Source: Pseudaquidulcibacter sp041917055 (GTDB lineage: Bacteria > Pseudomonadota > Alphaproteobacteria > Caulobacterales > Aquidulcibacteraceae). Taken from it: DNA of 64,000 nucleotides. The stretch covers positions 1 to 64,000 of the forward strand of contig JAYRYJ010000001.1 in NCBI GenBank assembly GCA_041917055.1. The letters are read 5' to 3'. Within the stretch, counting starts at the first letter, position 1, and every line of letters begins with the position of its first letter. The notes beneath the pieces were generated by a model that saw only the letters and a list, made by a program, of their open reading frames with translations, had not been told where the DNA came from and searched no databases. The position numbers and the translations under genes were made by a program. Positions 9,330-18,100 of the stretch are shown here, in pieces.

Positions 9330-11090
9330 TTAATTATTCACTTGTTTTTTAATTGGGTTTTCGCGCACCGACAAAATTCGCGCGCCTTTAAAGTTTTTCA
9401 AAATACTTTGAACTTTTTCGTCTTGCATTGCTTGTTCTTGCAGTGCTTGATTATGCAATTTGCGTTTTTCCTCAATGGTTTGACCGCCATTTTCTTCGAT
9501 ATAAACGCGCCATTGTTTTCCGGTTAATTCCATCAAAGCCGCCGATACCTGCATATTGAGGTTTTTGGGACAATCTTTTGTCGGTTCAAAAGTAAAAGTC
9601 CCATCTTCTAAACGCACTGGTCGCGCAAATCTCTCAAGGCGCGAAACTAGGGCACGCTCGCCCAATTCATGCTCCAAAAGCTCGAGCATTTGTTCGAAAG
9701 TGTCGAAACTGAAAACGGCTTTTTCCGTCAACTGCGCATTGGTGGCATTGTTTGAAGTGGGCGCAATATTTTGTGGCGAAGGTGTGGTTTGCGAACTTCC
9801 TTCAACAATGCGAATTAAATCCTCGGGTGGCGGCACATTTGCCGAACCGCAAAGCCTTACAATGCACATTTCAAGCGCCGCCATCGGGTCGGGCGCAGTT
9901 TTGACTTCTTCAAAGCCTTTAAGCATCATTTGCCACAAACGGGCAAAAACCATTTTCGTGCCAAGCCCCGCAATTTCGGCAATGGCCTTGAAACCTTCTT
10001 CGGTTTCAATTTTGCGGAATGCCTCGCCCATTATTTGGTATTTTGTCGCCTCGTGGCAAATTTCCAAAAGGCTTTGAATTATATTTATTGGTGTCGCGCC
10101 ATATTCATATTGTTCGCGCACTTCAATAAAGGCTGATTTTGTATCGCCCTTAAGAATATGGGCGAAAAGCGATTTTACCCGATTTCTATCGGCAAGGCCC
10201 AACATTTCGCGCACTTGAATGGCACTTATCGGGGCGTCATTTATTGATTGCACAATCGCTTGGTCTAAAAGTGATAAAGCATCGCGCACCGAACCTTCGG
10301 CAGCGCGCGCAATATGCAAAAGACCGTCGGTCTCAACTTTCACATTTTCTTTGGCGCAAACATTTTGAAGATGCCCAACCATGGCCTCATTATCAAGGCG
10401 GCGTAAATCAAACCTTTGGCAGCGCGAAAGTATTGTAACGGGAACTTTTTGGGTTTCGGTGGTCGCAAAAATGAATTTCAAATAGGGTGGTGGTTCTTCC
10501 AATGTTTTCAAAAGCGCATTGAATGAATGCATCGAAAGCATGTGGACTTCGTCGATAATATAAATCTTATAACGCGCCTCAATCGGGCCATAACGCGCAT
10601 TATCAAGAATATCGCGCATTTTATCGACTTGGGTATTTGATGCCGCGTCTAATTCTAAAACATCGGGGTGGCGACCGGCGGTTATCGCCTCGCAATGAAT
10701 TCCCTCAATTTCAAGATTGGTTGAGGGGGCATCATGCCCGGGTGAAGAATAATTCAATGCGCGCGCAATGAGGCGTGCAGTGGTAGTTTTACCAATGCCG
10801 CGCACACCGGTTAGAATAAAGGCATGGGCAATGCGGTTTTGCTCAAACGCATTTTTGAGTGTGCGCACCATTGCCTCTTGCCCCACCAAATCCTTGAAAT
10901 TTTGTGGGCGGTATTTGCGCGCCAATACCAAATAGGAATCTTTAGATGGGGCTTTATGTTGGTTTTCAAAATTTTGGGGGATTGGCGCGGGTGCTGCCTC
11001 CCCAAACATATCTTCGGTTAATTCGTCGCGCGTGATTTCATGCTCGGTATCGTATTCGCCGTCCTCATCATCGAAATCATCTATATCCAT
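9330..11090 (-). CDS. dnaX: DNA polymerase III subunit gamma/tau
   Basis: Clamp-loader ATPase of the replicative polymerase. Start taken at the ATG at 11090 (586 residues); longer frames would run into the SRP RNA gene. An acidic N-terminal extension (1-50) precedes the conserved YLVLARKYRPQNF. Walker A GVRGIGKTT is at 95-103; Walker B and sensor motifs IIDEVHMLS and LEEPPPYLKFIFATTE follow. The zinc module that carries four Cys in E. coli retains only one (GIHCEAITAGRH); the others are replaced, as I recall for other alphaproteobacteria. The C-terminal tau part (about 400-586) contains domain-V-like sequence. I saw no obvious slippery A-run/frameshift signal for a separate gamma form, though I did not search exhaustively. 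Confidence 0.95.
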   Translation of the reverse strand: MDIDDFDDEDGEYDTEHEITRDELTEDMFGEAAPAPIPQNFENQHKAPSKDSYLVLARKYRPQNFKDLVGQEAMVRTLKNAFEQNRIAHAFILTGVRGIGKTTTARLIARALNYSSPGHDAPSTNLEIEGIHCEAITAGRHPDVLELDAASNTQVDKMRDILDNARYGPIEARYKIYIIDEVHMLSMHSFNALLKTLEEPPPYLKFIFATTETQKVPVTILSRCQRFDLRRLDNEAMVGHLQNVCAKENVKVETDGLLHIARAAEGSVRDALSLLDQAIVQSINDAPISAIQVREMLGLADRNRVKSLFAHILKGDTKSAFIEVREQYEYGATPINIIQSLLEICHEATKYQIMGEAFRKIETEEGFKAIAEIAGLGTKMVFARLWQMMLKGFEEVKTAPDPMAALEMCIVRLCGSANVPPPEDLIRIVEGSSQTTPSPQNIAPTSNNATNAQLTEKAVFSFDTFEQMLELLEHELGERALVSRLERFARPVRLEDGTFTFEPTKDCPKNLNMQVSAALMELTGKQWRVYIEENGGQTIEEKRKLHNQALQEQAMQDEKVQSILKNFKGARILSVRENPIKKQVNN

Positions 11091-11160
11091 ATTGCGCGCT
11101 TTCCCAAACTTTAAAGCCACCAATATTGGTGCGAAATCACGCAAAAGGTGGGAAATGGGT

Positions 11161-11255
11161 GGAGACCGAACAGCGACCCGCAAAGAAAACTCGTTACGGC
11201 TGCTTTCTTCCGAACCTGACCGGATTGGCGAGACTTACGTCCACCGCCGATCTCC
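11161..11255 (-). ncRNA. ffs: Signal recognition particle RNA, small bacterial type (4.5S)
   Basis: Reading the minus strand, the apical domain GGTCAGGTTCGGAAGAAAGC closely matches the invariant SRP RNA core (GGUCAGGUCCGGAAGGAAGC in E. coli), with asymmetric loop and tetraloop positions in order. The ends can pair (GGAGA at 11255-11251 with TCTCC at 11165-11161), giving a hairpin of about 95 nt. Its position just upstream of dnaX is the usual alphaproteobacterial arrangement and argues against the longer dnaX start. The exact ends are my estimate from pairing. Confidence 0.92.
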
Positions 11256-11308
11256 ACGCCCTATATCGCTTTTTTGTTGTTGATTTTCAAGCCCTGTAAG
11301 TGATTAAT

Positions 11309-11944
11309 TCAGTTTTGTAGGCTTTTTAATATTTGCGTGCTGTCATAATCTTCTAAAGCCGCACCCTTTTTGAATATTTCTATTGCTTTGGATTTGTTCG
11401 CAATTATTCCGGTGCCTTCAAGATTGATTTTGCCCCACACGAAACACGCTTCGCCATAATCATTGTCACAGCCTTTTTGTGCATATTGATTTAGGAGGTT
11501 TTGATTGTAATCCTCTGGAAATTCTTGCCAATATTTTATCAATAAATCATAAGCCAGCTTACATGCGAAACCATGCTTATTTTCACACGATTTATAATAT
11601 AAATCCAAAGCCTCATCGATATTGGCATCAATTCCCAGCCCATTTTCATAAGCGAACCCAAGATCCGCACAGGCATCAATTATCCCACCGTCACAGGCTT
11701 TTTCAAACAATTTGACAGATGCAGGGCCATCAAAAAACGGGAGAAAATCATTGGATTCGATAATCCCTAAAGTATGACAAGAATCGAAATTGCCATCATC
11801 ACATTCTGTCGCCAAGAGTGGCACGGCGTTTTCATAATCATTATTTTGATATAATTCTTTGCCGGGCGAAACATCTTGTGCTTTCACTTGAACGCCAAAC
11901 AATAAGACCGCCATGATGGTCGCAAAGAAGCCCCTAATTCCCAA
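11309..11944 (-). CDS. Secreted cysteine-rich Sel1-repeat protein (Hcp-like)
   Basis: A 211-residue protein with signal peptide (MGIRGFFATIMAVLLFGVQVKAQ) and several Sel1-like repeats in which Cys residues are spaced C-x7-C (CDGGIIDAC, CENKHGFAC, CDNDYGEAC). This is the pattern of Helicobacter cysteine-rich proteins, where each pair forms a disulphide across one helix hairpin, so a periplasmic or secreted location is likely. The start is TTG at 11944, two bases after the stop of the paralogous gene upstream; the next ATG would shorten the signal peptide. The two form an operon. Function unknown; Sel1 proteins usually mediate protein-protein contacts. Confidence 0.82.
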   Translation of the reverse strand: MGIRGFFATIMAVLLFGVQVKAQDVSPGKELYQNNDYENAVPLLATECDDGNFDSCHTLGIIESNDFLPFFDGPASVKLFEKACDGGIIDACADLGFAYENGLGIDANIDEALDLYYKSCENKHGFACKLAYDLLIKYWQEFPEDYNQNLLNQYAQKGCDNDYGEACFVWGKINLEGTGIIANKSKAIEIFKKGAALEDYDSTQILKSLQN

Positions 11945-11946
11945 TT

Positions 11947-12609
11947 CTAAAGCCCCATTTTTTTATTATATTCATCGATTGTTTTTTTCAGTTTTTCGAA
12001 ATCACCTTCAGCCTCATCGTAACCAAGGTTAATTGCTTTTTGATAGGCATTCAATGCCGCATCCCAATCTGATATTGTGCCCCATCCATTCTCTAAATGT
12101 GTGCCCCACCAATAACAGCCTTCGCCATAATTGAATTTGCATGAGGCTTCGTAATATTTTGCCAAAAGATCCAAATCGATGTCATATTCGTCAATGGTCT
12201 CATGCAATTGCGCATAATAATAACATGCGTCACCTTCGCCATTTTCGCACGCAAGGTCATAATATTCCAAAGCCTTGTCATTATCAGCATCAATACCGCT
12301 TCCGATTTCATAACTAAAGGCCAATTCGGTGCAGGCCATATAAAATTTCCCATCACAGGCTTTTTGGTAAAGTGGTGGCGCTTTGTCGGTATTATAAAAA
12401 CCTGAAATACTATCAGAATATGTGAGGCCAAGATGGGTGCAAGAGGAAAAATTATTTGCTTTGCATTCTTTTTCCAAAAGCGGGACAGCGACTTTAAAAT
12501 CACGCTTTTCAAAGGCCTTATAACCCGCTGTTGGGCTTGGTATTGATTGCGCGTGTGCCGTTCCTGCAAAAGCAAATGTGCAGATTAATAAGCCGATTAA
12601 GAATCTCAT
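11947..12609 (-). CDS. Secreted cysteine-rich Sel1-repeat protein (Hcp-like)
   Basis: A 220-residue paralogue of its downstream neighbour. The start ATG at 12609 is preceded by GGGGGA and gives a signal peptide MRFLIGLLICTFAFAGTAHA cut before QS. Sel1-like repeats carry the C-x7-C pairs CDGKFYMAC, CENGEGDAC and CKFNYGEGC, consistent with disulphide-stitched helical hairpins in the periplasm. A longer frame upstream overlaps the divergent mutS region and has no such signal, so I rejected it. Two related proteins are encoded at 61.7-63.3 kb. Function unknown. Confidence 0.85.
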   Translation of the reverse strand: MRFLIGLLICTFAFAGTAHAQSIPSPTAGYKAFEKRDFKVAVPLLEKECKANNFSSCTHLGLTYSDSISGFYNTDKAPPLYQKACDGKFYMACTELAFSYEIGSGIDADNDKALEYYDLACENGEGDACYYYAQLHETIDEYDIDLDLLAKYYEASCKFNYGEGCYWWGTHLENGWGTISDWDAALNAYQKAINLGYDEAEGDFEKLKKTIDEYNKKMGL

Positions 12610-12721
12610 TGAATCCCCCGATTTCGCCATACTATTTTCAATATTGTCGAAAGTGTGGCTATTTTTAAGAAATTGCACTTTTACACCTTCAATACTTTTA
12701 ATCAATGCGATAGAAAAAATT

Positions 12722-15391
12722 ATGGAATCTGAAAGCGCCAAAACCATAATTGATACGGGCAATACAACGCCCGTAATGGCGCAATACCTAAGAGCCAAAG
12801 AAGAATATCCCGAAGCCTTGGTTTTTTTCAGAATGGGCGATTTCTACGAACTTTTTTTTGACGATGCCAAAAAAGCAGCCACAGCACTTGATATCGCATT
12901 AACCAAGCGTGGCGCGCACAAAGGCGAAGAAATTCCAATGGCGGGTGTTCCCGCCCATTCGGTTGAACCATATTTGGCAAAATTGGTGCGTATGGGTTTC
13001 AAAATTGCAATTTGCGACCAATTGGAAACCCCACAAGAAGCCAAAAAGCGCGGCTATAAAGCCATAGTGAAACGCGAAGTTACCCGCGTTATTACCCCCG
13101 GCACTTTAACCGAAGAAACACTTTTAGAGGCCAAAGCACAAAATCTTCTGGGTGCATTGGTTTATGATCTAACCGGATTAAATGGTGCATTGGCATGGTG
13201 TGATGTTTCGACCGGAGAATTTAGGACGATTGAAGGTGAAATTAACCGCCTGATTGATGAAGTAGCGGCATTGCGCTTTGGTGAAATCCTGATTTTGGAT
13301 AAGGATGCCGATAATAACGCCACCAAATTAATCGGCGCAATGTGCGGCGCCACAAGCCCGAGGCCCAATGTAAAAGGCGATTATAATCAATGTTTGAAAT
13401 CACTTTTAGATGGTTTCAAAGTCGCGACTTTGGACGGGTACGGCGATTTTTCAAAAACCCAGATACAGGCTTTGGGCCTTGTTTATGATTATGTGAAAAT
13501 CACACAAGCGGGTTCATTACCCAAACTTACGCCACCAAAAGCCCAAGAAATTAAAGCGTTTATGGCAATTGACCGCGCCACTCGCAATTCATTGGAAATC
13601 GAACGCACCCAAAAAGGCACAAAACAGGGCAGTCTTTTAAGCGCAATAGATAATACCAAAACCCCTCAAGGCGGTAGGTTGTTATTAGAGGATTTGGCAC
13701 GGCCCTTAATCAATAAAACCGCGATTAATCACCGTTATGACGCGATTGCCGAAATTCTGGATAGTTTTGAAATTGAAAAATTGTCACATTTTTTATCGCA
13801 AACCCCAGATTTGGTGCGCCCTCTATCGCGCCTTGAATTAGGTCGCGGCAATCCGCGTGATTTGGGGGCAATTTGTGCGGGTCTTCAAATTGCCTTTGAT
13901 TTGTCGCAGGTCTTAGCGAATGCGAAATCAGAGGTTTTGGGATACTGCGGTAAAGCCTGCAATATTGTCGCCCATGGCCTTAGTGAATTGGGTTCGGTAT
14001 TAAAATCGGCATTAAATGATGAATTGCCATTTTTGGCGCGCGATGGCGGTTTTATTAAACGCGGCTTTGATGCGGCCTTAGACGATTATGTAGTTCTGCG
14101 TGATGAATCGCGGCGCTTAATTGCGGGATTGTCCGAAGAAGTTGCGCGCATTGCCGGTCAGCAATTAAAAATCAAATATAATAATATTCTTGGCTATTTT
14201 ATTGAGGCAACGCCAAAACAAGCGCCGCCATTATTAGAAGTGCCATTGAATGAAACTTTTATCCATCGCCAGACTTTGGCGGGAATGGTGCGCTTCACTA
14301 CAAAGGAATTAATAGAATTAAATTCCAAAACCGCGCGCGCCGCCGAATTGGCATTGGCGCGTGAATTGGAATTATTTGACGAATTATCGAATTTAGTGAT
14401 TGCCAATAGTGAGAAAATCCGTGCCATTAATGATGCAATCGCCCGCATCGATGTTACGCAATCAATGGCAAATTTGGCGCGCGAATTTAACTGCGTGCGT
14501 CCAGTTTTGCTCGATGAAATCGGTCTAAACGCCAAGGGCGCGCGTCATTTGGTGGTTGAAAAATCTTTGCGCAAATCGGGTGGTATTTTTACCGCCAATG
14601 ATTGCGTTTTGAATGCCGACAATTCGCGCATTGCCTTAATTACCGGCCCCAATATGGCGGGTAAATCGACATTTTTGCGCCAAAATGCACTTTTGATAAT
14701 TCTTGCGCAAATCGGATCTTATGTGCCCGCCGATAGTTTGGAAATGGGCCTATTTGACAGGGTGTTTTCCCGCGTCGGCGCGTCTGATGATTTGGCATCA
14801 GGGCAATCGACCTTTATGGTTGAAATGGTCGAAACGGCGGCAATTTTAAACCGCGCAACTGAGAAATCCTTAGTTATTTTGGACGAAATCGGGCGCGGTA
14901 CTGCGACCTATGACGGCCTTGCAATTGCCTGGGCTGTCACCGAACATTTGTACAATATCAATAAATCCCTTGTGATGTTTGCAACCCATTATCATGAATT
15001 GACCGCCCTTTCAGAAATTATGCCGCAATTATGCAATCTCTCTTTAGAGGCCAAAGAATGGAATAATGAACTGATTTTCCTTCATAAAGTGATTAAAGGT
15101 GCAGCCGATAGATCTTATGGCGTCCATGTTGCCAAAATTGCGGGCCTACCGACAATTGCCATCAACCGCGCGCGCGCCATTCTTGAGCAATTGGAAGAAA
15201 CCGACAATAAATCAAAAATTATCGATGATTTGCCTTTGTTTAGCTTGGTTGCAAAAGAGACCAATTTCCCGCGTGAAAAAAGTGCTGTTGAAAAAGCACT
15301 TGATAATATTAGTCCAAATGACCTAAGTCCGCGTCAAGCGCTAGATTTATTGTTTGAACTCAAAGATTTAAGCGGCAAATCAACAAACTAA
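12722..15391 (+). CDS. mutS: DNA mismatch repair ATPase MutS
   Basis: Recognises mismatches and small loops and recruits MutL. The ATG at 12722 gives 889 residues, the usual MutS length; upstream in-frame sequence overlaps the divergent Sel1 promoter region. The mismatch-contacting Phe-x-Glu motif is FYE at residues 41-43. Connector, lever and clamp domains follow, then the ATPase: Walker A GPNMAGKS at 642-649, Walker B VILDEIGRGTATYDG, and the family motif THYHEL. The C-terminus has the helix-turn-helix dimerisation region (SYGVHVAKIAGLP onwards). It reads alone, divergent from the Sel1 pair. No mutL in the window. Confidence 0.97.
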   Translation: MESESAKTIIDTGNTTPVMAQYLRAKEEYPEALVFFRMGDFYELFFDDAKKAATALDIALTKRGAHKGEEIPMAGVPAHSVEPYLAKLVRMGFKIAICDQLETPQEAKKRGYKAIVKREVTRVITPGTLTEETLLEAKAQNLLGALVYDLTGLNGALAWCDVSTGEFRTIEGEINRLIDEVAALRFGEILILDKDADNNATKLIGAMCGATSPRPNVKGDYNQCLKSLLDGFKVATLDGYGDFSKTQIQALGLVYDYVKITQAGSLPKLTPPKAQEIKAFMAIDRATRNSLEIERTQKGTKQGSLLSAIDNTKTPQGGRLLLEDLARPLINKTAINHRYDAIAEILDSFEIEKLSHFLSQTPDLVRPLSRLELGRGNPRDLGAICAGLQIAFDLSQVLANAKSEVLGYCGKACNIVAHGLSELGSVLKSALNDELPFLARDGGFIKRGFDAALDDYVVLRDESRRLIAGLSEEVARIAGQQLKIKYNNILGYFIEATPKQAPPLLEVPLNETFIHRQTLAGMVRFTTKELIELNSKTARAAELALARELELFDELSNLVIANSEKIRAINDAIARIDVTQSMANLAREFNCVRPVLLDEIGLNAKGARHLVVEKSLRKSGGIFTANDCVLNADNSRIALITGPNMAGKSTFLRQNALLIILAQIGSYVPADSLEMGLFDRVFSRVGASDDLASGQSTFMVEMVETAAILNRATEKSLVILDEIGRGTATYDGLAIAWAVTEHLYNINKSLVMFATHYHELTALSEIMPQLCNLSLEAKEWNNELIFLHKVIKGAADRSYGVHVAKIAGLPTIAINRARAILEQLEETDNKSKIIDDLPLFSLVAKETNFPREKSAVEKALDNISPNDLSPRQALDLLFELKDLSGKSTN

Positions 15392-15454
15392 CTTGAGTGC
15401 TGAAATTACAGGCATATTAAGCTATTATTTTGAATTCTCGGCTATTGTTATAAC

Positions 15455-18094
15455 ATGACCATAATTAACAATAGCGAAAATTTTACGATTTTTACACAAA
15501 GAGAAGACGAATATTCGCTAAATCGAATAAAATTCAGCTTAAATCAATTGCGCGAATATGAAGTAAAATTGCTGATAGGACGAATTCTTGTTGCCTTGGG
15601 AATTTTCATTATTGCTGACGCTTGGTTGGCACTGATAACATTTTCCGCATTCTTCCTTGCAAAAATTATACAAGACACATGCATTAAAAATGCCGAAAAA
15701 TTGACATGTAGCGATAATCTAAACATCGAACGCGCATATTCAAATATCGCATTGCAGGCGCAAATCAGAAATTCGATTATGGTTGTAATTTTTGGCGCGA
15801 TATTTATGTCCAACAAAGAATATAGTCGGGAATTAGCAACTTTCTATTTGTTTACCCATTGTTTCACTTTCTTTTTTCAACACGCAAGCCTGAGCCGCCT
15901 TTTCAAGCAGGGCCTTTATGTCATTCTTTGCGGGCTTGCACTGGTAAGCCTGTTTGACTATTTCCAAACTCGAAATTTTGAAGAATTAGTTTTGGTTCTT
16001 TCTTATGGTATAGGCGTTTATTTAATTTCTGCCGTGGTAAGCGGACAGGTTCAATCAATAGTCGGCTATCAAGACAAATTATCAGACCAAGTCGCGATTG
16101 CACAAATTGCAAACAGGAAATTCCTCGACGAGCTTGATTTACGCAATAGTCTGGAAACTGTTGCAGGTGTTGGAATCTATCGCTGGTATTTTGAAAACAA
16201 TGACCATTTTTGGTCAAATGGCGTGTATCTCGCGCTTGGGATTGCGCCAGAAAAAGGCGTTCTTTCTAAGGATGAGTTTCTGAGCAGAATCGCACACAAA
16301 AATCGCGACGAATATTTGGAAAAATCACGAAATGCGAAACACACTGGCGAGGCCTTTAATTTAGAATTTTCATTCCTTGGTGATGATGGCGAGTTTCGTC
16401 ATATTTTCTTTCATGGCAAGCCCATGAAAAATGAAATCGGCAATACGATTGGCATGAACGGTATTGTTGTCGATCATACTGCATTGCAAAACTCTCTTCG
16501 CAATTCCACGAAAGCCAAGAAAATCCTCCAACTTGCGCTTAGAACATCAGGGTCGGTTGTCTTTGAGAAAGACTTTTCCAAAAACCAATTGCAAGCTTTT
16601 GGTTCGCTGCGTCCTGGTGCATCGAACGAAATCAAAACTTCAAATGAATTGGAAAATATGGTGCGTTCGTGCATGACAAAATCCGAGCAGAAAATGGTTG
16701 AAAACCTAATTTTCAAAGCAGAAAAAACCGGCGAAATTCAAAGTGGCGAACACAAATATAGATATCCCGATGGCGAAATAATTGACGCTAAGGTTTCAGT
16801 CTTTGTCGAAGGTGAACCCTCTAAAGGCAATGGTAGAATGATTTCTATCACTACCGATATTACAAATGAAGTCAAACAAAGAAATATTCTGTCGAATGCA
16901 TTAGAAACCGCACAAAAAGCCAATCGCGCGAAAACCGAATTCCTTGCTAATATGAGCCATGAAATCCGCACGCCTTTGAACGGAATCATAGCACTTACAA
17001 ATTTGCTTTCAAAAACAAAATTGAACAAAACTCAAAAAGAAATGCTTGAAGTGATTGATGGCTCAAGTGATACTTTGCTCGCGCTATTGAATGATATTTT
17101 GGATTTGGCGCGCGTGGAATCTGGTCGTTTAGAAATAGATAATACCGAATTTAACCTCGCGGAGGCTTTAAAAACTTCGACTGCATTATTTGCGGCAAAG
17201 GCCCAAGAAAAAGGCTTGGAATTTGTTTGCGATATTGATCATGCGGCAGACGAAAATTATCTTGGCGATCCAAACCGCATCAAGCAAATTATTTCTAATC
17301 TTGTCTCAAACTCAATAAAGTTCACAAAGAATGGCAAAGTCGAACTTGATGCCAAAATTATTGAGGCTGATAATGAGAATATGATGTGGGAATTTGTGGT
17401 GCAAGATACCGGTATCGGTATTGCGCCTGAAAAAATTACCAAACTTTTTGAGCGTTTTGAACAAGCTGATGGCTCTATAACGCGCGAACATGGCGGTTCG
17501 GGTCTTGGTCTATCTATTTGCAAAGGTCTTTGCGAATTAATGGGCGGGCAAATTTCGGCACAATCTGAATTGGGAAAAGGAACAACAATCAGTTTGCGCC
17601 TTCCGCTAAGAGTTTCCGGTTCTCATGCAAGTCATGCGCAAAATTCTGAAACTCAGTCCGAAGAAATTAAGCCAGATGGTCTAAGAATTCTCGCAGCAGA
17701 CGACAATGAAACTAATCGCAAAGTTCTTGAACTGATACTGACGCCATTAGGGGCGAATTTGGTTTTTGCGGTAAATGGTAATGAAGCTATTGAAGCTCAA
17801 AAAAACCAAGATTTCGATATTATCTTAATGGATTTGCAAATGCCGATTAAAGACGGACTAAGCGCAACTCGCGAAATCCGTGAATACGAATTGCGGGCAA
17901 AGAAACGCCCGACACCAATAATCGCATTAAGTGCCAATGCAATGAAGCACCATATTGAAGAAGCAATAGAAGCGGGCGCAAACAGCCATGTTGCCAAGCC
18001 ATTCACGCCCGAAGTTCTATTTAATGGTATCGCTAATGCTTTAGAAAAAGGCGACGATACTGAGTTTGAAATGCCAATTCAGGCGGTAATATAG
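15455..18094 (+). CDS. Membrane hybrid sensor histidine kinase with PAS domains
   Basis: An 879-residue kinase. The N-terminal 210 residues hold about six hydrophobic segments (for example LLIGRILVALGIFIIADAW and LVLVLSYGIGVYLISAVV), so it is an inner-membrane sensor. PAS-like regions follow (about 235-480), then HisKA with His502 in SHEIRTPLN, a HATPase with DTGIGI and GGSGLGLSI, and a receiver domain with phospho-Asp793 in LMDLQMPIKDG and Lys in HVAKPFT. It resembles the kinase at the left edge of the window in its catalytic half. No partner response regulator or phosphotransfer gene is adjacent. The gene converges on the VWA lipoprotein with six bases between the stops. Confidence 0.9.
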   Translation: MTIINNSENFTIFTQREDEYSLNRIKFSLNQLREYEVKLLIGRILVALGIFIIADAWLALITFSAFFLAKIIQDTCIKNAEKLTCSDNLNIERAYSNIALQAQIRNSIMVVIFGAIFMSNKEYSRELATFYLFTHCFTFFFQHASLSRLFKQGLYVILCGLALVSLFDYFQTRNFEELVLVLSYGIGVYLISAVVSGQVQSIVGYQDKLSDQVAIAQIANRKFLDELDLRNSLETVAGVGIYRWYFENNDHFWSNGVYLALGIAPEKGVLSKDEFLSRIAHKNRDEYLEKSRNAKHTGEAFNLEFSFLGDDGEFRHIFFHGKPMKNEIGNTIGMNGIVVDHTALQNSLRNSTKAKKILQLALRTSGSVVFEKDFSKNQLQAFGSLRPGASNEIKTSNELENMVRSCMTKSEQKMVENLIFKAEKTGEIQSGEHKYRYPDGEIIDAKVSVFVEGEPSKGNGRMISITTDITNEVKQRNILSNALETAQKANRAKTEFLANMSHEIRTPLNGIIALTNLLSKTKLNKTQKEMLEVIDGSSDTLLALLNDILDLARVESGRLEIDNTEFNLAEALKTSTALFAAKAQEKGLEFVCDIDHAADENYLGDPNRIKQIISNLVSNSIKFTKNGKVELDAKIIEADNENMMWEFVVQDTGIGIAPEKITKLFERFEQADGSITREHGGSGLGLSICKGLCELMGGQISAQSELGKGTTISLRLPLRVSGSHASHAQNSETQSEEIKPDGLRILAADDNETNRKVLELILTPLGANLVFAVNGNEAIEAQKNQDFDIILMDLQMPIKDGLSATREIREYELRAKKRPTPIIALSANAMKHHIEEAIEAGANSHVAKPFTPEVLFNGIANALEKGDDTEFEMPIQAVI

Positions 18095-18100
18095 TAAGAA

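Noticed and set aside
11091..11183. Longer N-terminus for DnaX
   Set aside because: It would read through the SRP RNA gene and lacks family similarity; the ATG at 11090 fits.
12578..12721. Longer N-terminus for MutS
   Set aside because: Overlaps the start and signal peptide of the divergent Sel1 gene; the family start matches 12722.
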